Positions 13,405 to 18,648 of a stretch of 18,648 nucleotides of DNA are shown here, piece after piece. A model generated the notes under the pieces. The model searched no databases and was not told the origin of the DNA. It saw nothing but the letters and a program-made list of their open reading frames with translations. Position 1 is the stretch's first letter. The number at the start of each line of letters is the position of its first letter. This DNA comes from CAYYMD01 sp964480425 (GTDB lineage: Bacteria > Planctomycetota > Phycisphaerae > SM23-33). The position numbers were made by a program, and so were the translations under genes. The stretch lies in the NCBI GenBank assembly GCA_964480425.1, contig CAYZPY010000036.1, forward strand, positions 1 to 18,648, read 5' to 3'.

Positions 13405-14556
13405 ATGGAAGAAAGACGAGTAGCGGTGCTCGGCTCGACGGGCAGCGTGGGCAAACAGGCGCTGGAGGTGATCGACTCCGTGCCGGAGCTGAGTGTCTGC
13501 GCGTTGTCGGCCGGGAGCAACAGCAAACTGCTGGCCGAACAGGTTTCGCATTATCATCCCCGGGTGGTGGCGATGGCCGATGCTCGGGCGGCGGACGAAC
13601 TCAAGGGCTCGCTGTCGAACGAAACGCAGATACTGAACGGTCCCGAGGCGCTGACGGAGTTGGTTTACCAGACCCGCCCCGACGCGCTGCTGGTGGGCGT
13701 TTCGGGCACGACGGGCGTGAAACCCACGCTGGCGGGAATAGAATGCGGTTCGATAATCGCCATCGCCAACAAGGAGACGCTTGTGATGGCCGGTCGCATA
13801 GTCACCTCGGCGGTGAAAAAGCACTCCGCCCGCCTGATACCGGTGGACAGCGAGCACGCGGCCATCTTCCAGTGCCTTTACGCCGGAAGCAGCCAGGAGG
13901 TCTACAAGGTCATCATAACCGCATCGGGCGGCGCGCTTCGCGACTGGGCGGATAAAGACGTCAGCGGCGCCACGGTGGACGACGTGCTGGATCATCCCAC
14001 CTGGCGGATGGGTCGAAAAATCACCATAGACTCGGCCACCATGCTCAACAAGGCGCTGGAGATGATCGAGGCGCACTGGCTGTTCGACCTGTCCGCCGAG
14101 CAGATAGAGGTTGTGGTTCATCCCGAATCGATCGTGCACTCGTTCGTGGAGTATTGCGACGGGTCCATTATGGCGCAGCTGGCCAGACCAGAGATGACGC
14201 TTCCGATTTCCATAGCGCTTTGCTACCCGAAGCGCGCCTCCCGGAGGTACGAGCGCCTTGACCTTGCGGAGATAGGGAGTCTTAATTTCCGCCCGGTGGA
14301 GGGGCGCTTCAAGCGGTCGATAGATATCGGATACGAAACCATCCGAAAGGGCGACCTTGGCGGTGCGGCGTTCCTCGGCGCCAACGATGCGGCGGTCAAG
14401 GCGTTCCTGGCGGGCAAAATCACATTCGACAGGATCGTGCCGCTGGTCGAGGAGGCGGTTGAACGTGCCGAATGCTCCGAATCCGGCACACTGGAAGAAC
14501 TTTTCGCCGCAGAGGAGCAGGCCCGCAGGAAGGTCGAAAGCGCGGTGGGGAGTTGA
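13405..14556 (+). CDS. dxr: 1-deoxy-D-xylulose 5-phosphate reductoisomerase
   Basis: Dxr (IspC) converts DXP to 2-C-methyl-D-erythritol 4-phosphate with NADPH and a divalent metal, the committed MEP-pathway step. From ATG 13405 the protein has 383 residues. It shows the dinucleotide-binding GSTGSVG at 10-16, IANKETLVMAG, metal ligands Asp148 and Glu150 in PVDSEHAAIFQ and Glu219 in LNKALEMIEAHWLF, the flexible-loop region HPTWRMGRKITIDSATM, and HPESIVHSFVEY. I prefer ATG 13405 because AAGGGA lies just upstream and the residue numbering matches the family; ATG 13384 would add seven residues without such a site. rseP follows after 40 bases, the same order as in many bacteria, so the two are probably one operon. 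Confidence 0.94.
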   Translation: MEERRVAVLGSTGSVGKQALEVIDSVPELSVCALSAGSNSKLLAEQVSHYHPRVVAMADARAADELKGSLSNETQILNGPEALTELVYQTRPDALLVGVSGTTGVKPTLAGIECGSIIAIANKETLVMAGRIVTSAVKKHSARLIPVDSEHAAIFQCLYAGSSQEVYKVIITASGGALRDWADKDVSGATVDDVLDHPTWRMGRKITIDSATMLNKALEMIEAHWLFDLSAEQIEVVVHPESIVHSFVEYCDGSIMAQLARPEMTLPISIALCYPKRASRRYERLDLAEIGSLNFRPVEGRFKRSIDIGYETIRKGDLGGAAFLGANDAAVKAFLAGKITFDRIVPLVEEAVERAECSESGTLEELFAAEEQARRKVESAVGS

Positions 14557-14596
14557 ACGCCGCGTGACTGCGGGCGGAATGTAGCAGGAAACTTCA

Positions 14597-16702
14597 ATGT
14601 ATTTTTTAGCACTTGAAATCAGCCAGGCGTGGTCGCAGTGGATTTGGCCGATTCTGCAGTTCCTGATCGGCCTGGGCGTGGTGATCGTGTCGCACGAACT
14701 GGGGCATTTCATTGCCGCCAAGTTGATGGGAATTAAGGTCGAGCGGTTTTCGATAGGATTCGGACCACGCTTGTGCGGTTTCAAAAAGGGCGAAACCGAC
14801 TATCGCCTAAGCGCCGTTCCGCTGGGCGGATACGTCGGGATGCTCGGACAGGAAGACTTCGGTAAGCAGGAACATAAAAGCGACGATCCCCGTTCGTTCA
14901 TGAACAAGTCGGTGGGGGCGCGATTTATCGTCATCGCCGCCGGGGTGGTTATGAACGTCATACTGGCGGGGGTGCTTTTTATCCTGGTGTGTCTGGTGGG
15001 CATCGATTTCGTCGCGCCGGTAGTGGGCGACGTGGTCGAGGGAAAGGCGGCGACCAGGGCGCAAATCACCTGGCTCGATAAGCCCCCGCCTGCGGATGCG
15101 GAGGGCGACCATCGGATAGGACTGAAACCCGGCGACAGGATAATCCGGATTAATTCCAGGGAGGTCAACAGGTTCCAGAAACTACGGATGGCCGGCATAA
15201 GGGACAGAAACCGCGACGTGCACGAGATAATCTTCCGCCGGGAGATTGACGGTCGCCAATACACCGGGCAGGCGAAAATCGAAATAAAGGAAAAAGACCG
15301 CGGGTCCGAACTGGGCGGCGTTACTTACGGCATAGTTCAGCCGTGGATGCCGGTATTCGACGCGACGAAAAAATACAAACCTCTGGGCAAGTTCCGCCCG
15401 GGCGACAGGATAGTGTCCATAAACGGCAGAAAGATTCGCCACGGCTGGGACCTCGTGGAAATCCAAAAGAACCTCGACGGCGCACCGGTTACCGTCGCCA
15501 TCGAAAGAGAATCAAACAACGGTGTGGATGAAAAAGTAACGCTCCGCCCGGCGATTAGCGGCGGCAAGCTCAGGGACGTGCTGTTCCTCAAGACCAACGA
15601 TGATGCCAGGCGAGTATACGGGGAGATTCTCAGATGGGGAAAAGAGGTTGTCGTATTTCGCACCGAGCAGGGGCAGGTCAGAGAGTATCCCAAAAAAGAT
15701 ATAGATAGGGTGGGTAAAGAAGAACTTTTGGAGGTGCTGGGGATGGTTCCGCGCATTCAGGTCGGCGCGGTTACCAAGGACGCTCCTGCCGACAAGGCCG
15801 GCCTGGAGCCGGGCGACATTATAATCTCCCTGGCGGATGAGCCACGCCCCACGTACCGCGAAATGCTCGACCTGTGCGAGAAATTCGCCGGTAAGAAAAC
15901 CAACATCACCGTCCTGCGCAACGGGCAGAAGATTACCAGGCAGATTCAGCCCTCCAGGCGCAAGGAGTTGATAGGTGTGCAGGTCAGGGCGGACGTGACA
16001 CACATGGTGGTGGCGGGAATCAGGGATGATTCTCCGGCCGCCGACGCCGGTATTCGCAACGGCGACGTTATCGAAAAGATTAACGACCGCCCCGTGGACA
16101 CGTGGGTCTCGATGATTAACGTCTTGGAGGACCTGGGGGGGGAAGATATAACCGTACATTACAGCCGGGCGGGCGTGCCCGCCGTTGCCGAACTGGGGCG
16201 GCTTACCGATGAGGTCTTCGATGCGGACGATTACCGGTATTCCCTGTTCGACTCCACGTTGCCCTTTGAGTCGCTGAAAGTGACGATACGAAAGACCAAT
16301 CCGCTTGCCGCTGTGGCATGGGGCGCCGGAGAGGTGCTGAATTTCATCACGTTGCAGTATATCACGCTTCAGATGCTGATAACCGGTGAGGTCGGCACCG
16401 GCGGCGTGGCCGGTCCGGTGGGCATCGGGAGCATGGCAGTGAGCGTCAGCAGGGAGTCCATGGTGATGTTCGTGTATTTTATGGGAATGATATCCGTCAT
16501 AGTGGCGGTGATTAATTTCCTTCCGTTCCCTGTGCTCGACGGCGGGCACGCCGTGCTGCTGATAATAGAAAAGATAACAGGCAGGCCACCGCCCGCAAGG
16601 GTGGTGACCATAATATGGACGGTGGGGCTGTTTTTACTGCTGGGTCTGTTCGTGGCGCTGATGTGGCACGACATTTCGCGACTGATTGGCGGAATGTGGT
16701 AG
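14597..16702 (+). CDS. rseP: RseP-type site-2 intramembrane protease with four PDZ-like modules
   Basis: Site-2 zinc metalloproteases cut membrane-spanning anti-sigma factors and signal-peptide remnants. The protein has 701 residues, against about 350-450 usual. The zinc motif HELGH is at 33-37 in the first membrane helix, and LDGGH follows NFLPFPV at 640-651 in a C-terminal helix. Membrane segments lie at about 16-34, 108-138, 580-600, 622-650 and 668-690. Between the second and third lie four modules, each with a GxxPGD-like or equivalent core: about 174-230 (GLKPGDRIIRING-like), 256-318 (FRPGDRIVSINGRKI), 387-454 (GLEPGDIIISL) and 467-527 (GIRNGDVIEKIND). A linker at 320-385 joins the second and third. 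A ribosome-binding site, AGGAA, precedes ATG 14597. The catalytic assignment is firm; the count of four PDZ folds is from motif reading. Confidence 0.92.
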   Translation: MYFLALEISQAWSQWIWPILQFLIGLGVVIVSHELGHFIAAKLMGIKVERFSIGFGPRLCGFKKGETDYRLSAVPLGGYVGMLGQEDFGKQEHKSDDPRSFMNKSVGARFIVIAAGVVMNVILAGVLFILVCLVGIDFVAPVVGDVVEGKAATRAQITWLDKPPPADAEGDHRIGLKPGDRIIRINSREVNRFQKLRMAGIRDRNRDVHEIIFRREIDGRQYTGQAKIEIKEKDRGSELGGVTYGIVQPWMPVFDATKKYKPLGKFRPGDRIVSINGRKIRHGWDLVEIQKNLDGAPVTVAIERESNNGVDEKVTLRPAISGGKLRDVLFLKTNDDARRVYGEILRWGKEVVVFRTEQGQVREYPKKDIDRVGKEELLEVLGMVPRIQVGAVTKDAPADKAGLEPGDIIISLADEPRPTYREMLDLCEKFAGKKTNITVLRNGQKITRQIQPSRRKELIGVQVRADVTHMVVAGIRDDSPAADAGIRNGDVIEKINDRPVDTWVSMINVLEDLGGEDITVHYSRAGVPAVAELGRLTDEVFDADDYRYSLFDSTLPFESLKVTIRKTNPLAAVAWGAGEVLNFITLQYITLQMLITGEVGTGGVAGPVGIGSMAVSVSRESMVMFVYFMGMISVIVAVINFLPFPVLDGGHAVLLIIEKITGRPPPARVVTIIWTVGLFLLLGLFVALMWHDISRLIGGMW

Positions 16703-16795
16703 GACCTGCGCCTGGAGTATTGCCCGCCGCCGGCGTACTTATTTGGAGAAATCGCAAAATTGACCACTACAATTGAATAACGAAAGGATCGCCGG

Positions 16796-16957
16796 ATGAA
16801 GAAATATATATGCGACGTATGCGGGTACGTTTACGACCCCCGGAAGGGCGAACCGGAACACGGTGTTGAACCGGGCACGTCGTTCCAGGACATTCCGGAT
16901 GACTGGGTGTGCCCTGAATGCGGCGTGCCCAAGGAAGATTTCTCCGTGATGGAGTAA
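16796..16957 (+). CDS. Rubredoxin
   Basis: A 53-residue electron carrier holding one iron atom in four cysteines: Cys6 and Cys9 (CDVCG) and Cys39 and Cys42 (CPECG). Residues YVYDPRKGEPEHGVEPGTSF and IPDDWVCPECG match the family closely along the whole length. AAAGGA lies about 7 bases before ATG 16796. It sits 93 bases after rseP and 41 before the phosphatase gene. Rubredoxins commonly serve oxygen- or superoxide-reducing enzymes in anaerobes and facultative organisms; no partner oxidoreductase is in the window, so its partner is unknown. Confidence 0.95.
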   Translation: MKKYICDVCGYVYDPRKGEPEHGVEPGTSFQDIPDDWVCPECGVPKEDFSVME

Positions 16958-16998
16958 TCCCGCACGGATTCCGACACGGCCGCCCGCGCGGATGAGCC

Positions 16999-17757
16999 AT
17001 GACCGAAGTGATACCCCGTGAAGACAGTATCGATTTTGCGCTTGCGGCGGAATTGCAGGCGGCGCTGCTGCCCAAAATGCAACCCGAGGACTGGGAGCAC
17101 CATGACATTGCAGTGCATAATCGCATGTGCCGCACCATAGGAGGAGACTTTTACGATTTCATCCGCATCAATCGCGAACAGTTGGCCGTGGTTATGGGTG
17201 ATGTGGTCGGACACGGCATCAGCGCCTCGCTGATTATGGCGCAGATTATGGGTTTTTTGCGATCGGACCAGCCCAAACTCACCCGTCCGGGACAGGTTGT
17301 CAGTGCGCTGAATGAAATGCTTATCAAGCAGGGCGAACACATAGACAGCAAACTTCCGTGCTCGATTTTCTACGCCGTGCTGGACGCGCCCAGCGGGTCG
17401 TGCTTTTACGTCAATGCCGGGCACCTTCCGCCGCTGATAGGGAAAAAGGGCGAAACCGAAGTAGACATTCTGGGCGCTCACGACATGCTGCTGGGCGTCC
17501 GGGAATTCACGCCGGTTGACAGGTGCATTACTTTTTCCTCCGCCCAGCGGATAGTCATCTACACCGACGGCGTCACGGACACTATGAATCCCATCGGACA
17601 CCGGCTGGGGTCCAAACCGATAAGGACCATCATGTCGCGGTTCCACGATCGTTCGGCTAAATTCCTCTCGCGAGAGTTTTTCCTTGCGGTGGACAGGTTC
17701 CGCTCGGGGCACGAGTTGATCGACGACCAGTCGATTCTGGTGATCGACGGGCGGTGA
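16999..17757 (+). CDS. Stand-alone SpoIIE/RsbU-type PPM serine phosphatase
   Basis: PPM phosphatases of the SpoIIE/RsbU class dephosphorylate anti-anti-sigma factors in partner-switching control of sigma factors or other stress outputs. The 252-residue protein starts with the RsbU-like switch helix (LAAELQAALLPKMQP at 16-29 in the first block) and then shows GGDFYDF with Asp50, MGDVVGHGISASLIMA with Asp68, NAGHLPPLI, VIYTDGVTDT, and Asp242-Asp243 in IDDQSILVI. Metal-binding acidic residues seem intact, so it should be active. It has no N-terminal GAF, PAS, response-regulator or membrane sensor domain, so its input must come from a partner protein. No cognate STAS or kinase gene is nearby. It meets the next gene tail-to-tail with 3 bases between the stops. 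The start at ATG 16999 lacks a strong ribosome-binding site. Confidence 0.9.
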   Translation: MTEVIPREDSIDFALAAELQAALLPKMQPEDWEHHDIAVHNRMCRTIGGDFYDFIRINREQLAVVMGDVVGHGISASLIMAQIMGFLRSDQPKLTRPGQVVSALNEMLIKQGEHIDSKLPCSIFYAVLDAPSGSCFYVNAGHLPPLIGKKGETEVDILGAHDMLLGVREFTPVDRCITFSSAQRIVIYTDGVTDTMNPIGHRLGSKPIRTIMSRFHDRSAKFLSREFFLAVDRFRSGHELIDDQSILVIDGR

Positions 17758-17760
17758 GGA

Positions 17761-18648
17761 TCAGTTCTCCAGGACCGGGACCGGGCGCTTCGGTGCGGGC
17801 GCCTTTTGGGCCCAGGAGTCTATGGCGTTTATCTTGTCCTGCACGTCTGCCTCGTCGCCGTAGGAAGGTCCCTGGCCGGTTATTTTCTCCAGGACATCGA
17901 GAATGGCCTTTTCGGCGGCGCCGTCGGATCTGCGAACCGATTTCTTGAGCTGCTCGACAAGCGGCGGCACCGCGCGTGTTGACATTGCCTCCAGCTGCCG
18001 GGAGGCCTTGTCCGCCGCAGAGGCGTCGTCGCCGGTGAGCTGCTCGATGAGCTGCTCGACGAGCAGGCGATCGTGTCGGTCGCGCGCCTCGATCGCGCCT
18101 GAGAGCATCCGTTCGTAGTTCTTCTGCTGCTCGGCGGTGAGACGATGCGCCAAACGCTCAAGCACGGCGCCCAGCAGCGTGATCATCGGCTGGTGCTTGT
18201 CGCCTTTGGATAACTCCTCAAGGTGCGCATCGACGCGCTTCAGGGCAAGTGTGTAAAGATCGTCCGATTTCTGCTTGGAAAGCACCTTCGTGACGGCGGG
18301 GTTCTCCGAGGCCAGAAGGGCGTCTATCCATTGCAGGAAAACCTTTTTCGCCCCGGCGGCGGCATCGTCATTCTCGGACGATTCGAGAACGGAGTACGCC
18401 TCGGCGAAGGCCTCGGCCGCCTCGGCGGGTCGCGACGCATCCAGCAGCGACATGCCGAGTTCCTGCCGAACCTCGGCAACCTCTTCGAGGCGGGTCCGAT
18501 CGGATTTGGTCATGGCCGATATCAACAGGCGCAGAATTTCAATTCTCTGGTCGGTTGCGTCCTTGCGGTCCTTCAGCGATCGGCATATGGACCGAAGAGT
18601 TTCCACGTCGGACCGGGCCAGTATGCTCATCGCCACCTGCCAGGCCTG
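17761..18648 (-). CDS. Helical TPR/HEAT-like protein of unknown function, 5' end outside window
   Basis: I do not recognise this family. At least 291 residues are visible and the frame stays open to the window edge, so the true start is probably beyond it; GTG 18636 and ATG 18628-18630 are internal candidates. The product is almost entirely charged helix. An early part (about 40-110: LEEVAEVRQELGMSLLDASRPAEAAEAFAEAYSVLE, in separate blocks) reads like TPR units. A later part (AVPPLVEQLKKS ... AILDVLEKITG) reads like a HEAT-type repeat as found in many large planctomycete proteins. The C-terminus is Pro-rich. No signal peptide or membrane segment is seen in the visible part. Probably the C-terminal scaffold region of a larger protein. 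Confidence 0.7.
   Translation of the reverse strand, partial: QAWQVAMSILARSDVETLRSICRSLKDRKDATDQRIEILRLLISAMTKSDRTRLEEVAEVRQELGMSLLDASRPAEAAEAFAEAYSVLESSENDDAAAGAKKVFLQWIDALLASENPAVTKVLSKQKSDDLYTLALKRVDAHLEELSKGDKHQPMITLLGAVLERLAHRLTAEQQKNYERMLSGAIEARDRHDRLLVEQLIEQLTGDDASAADKASRQLEAMSTRAVPPLVEQLKKSVRRSDGAAEKAILDVLEKITGQGPSYGDEADVQDKINAIDSWAQKAPAPKRPVPVLEN
18037..18060 (-). repeat. Tandem 12-base repeat within the TPR/HEAT-like gene
   Basis: GAGCTGCTCGAT (18037-18048) is followed directly by GAGCTGCTCGAC (18049-18060). A further GAGCTGCTCGAC copy lies at 17947-17958. In the protein they encode VEQLIEQL and VEQL, so this may simply reflect helical repeats with a preferred codon set. Confidence 0.55.

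Noticed and set aside
13239..13955. Plus-strand frame of 238 codons over the start of dxr
   Set aside because: Most of it overlaps dxr in another frame, and its Gly/Arg-rich product matches nothing; the dxr frame is unmistakable.

Overview
The window looks like an ordinary high-GC bacterial chromosome segment. The densely packed housekeeping genes, the peptidoglycan gene murA beside MEP-pathway isoprenoid genes, the secreted glycoside hydrolase and the enlarged RseP-type protease suggest Planctomycetota, perhaps a Phycisphaerae-like lineage. This placement is inferred from protein style; there is no rRNA in the window to confirm it. I see no tRNA, rRNA, insertion sequence, phage gene or CRISPR array.

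Layout. Bases 138-1544 (minus) encode a PurF-like amidophosphoribosyltransferase that lacks the N-terminal catalytic cysteine. Its leader carries 8-bp tandem repeats. A small membrane ORF (1786-2103, plus) is divergent from it. A plus-strand run follows: aspartate kinase with a lysine-rich tail (lysC), a secreted GH51 alpha-L-arabinofuranosidase closed by an intrinsic terminator, a membrane-anchored staphylococcal-nuclease-like protein, ispF, cysS and ruvC. murA lies on the minus strand, tail-to-tail with ruvC. Divergent from murA is a 50-codon small membrane ORF.

After that comes a 375-base gap with a very strong hairpin. On the minus strand the hairpin is followed by a T-rich tract, although no minus-strand gene precedes it. 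The neighbouring bases can form two interlocking helices, so a structured small RNA is possible. The plus strand then resumes with a UvrD/PcrA helicase, dxr, an RseP/MMP-like site-2 protease with four apparent PDZ modules (two is usual), a rubredoxin of 53 residues, and a stand-alone SpoIIE/RsbU-type phosphatase. The window ends in a minus-strand TPR/HEAT-like protein that runs off the edge.

How the genes fit together: ispF and dxr are two steps of the MEP isoprenoid pathway; ruvC and the helicase serve recombination and repair; murA starts peptidoglycan synthesis; the dxr-rseP order is a widespread bacterial pairing. The points most worth a second look are the Cys-less PurF paralogue, the candidate structured RNA at about 10530-10720, the four-PDZ protease, and a GCCTGCC...GGCAGGC palindrome that occurs in intergenic DNA and, apparently in frame, inside murA.
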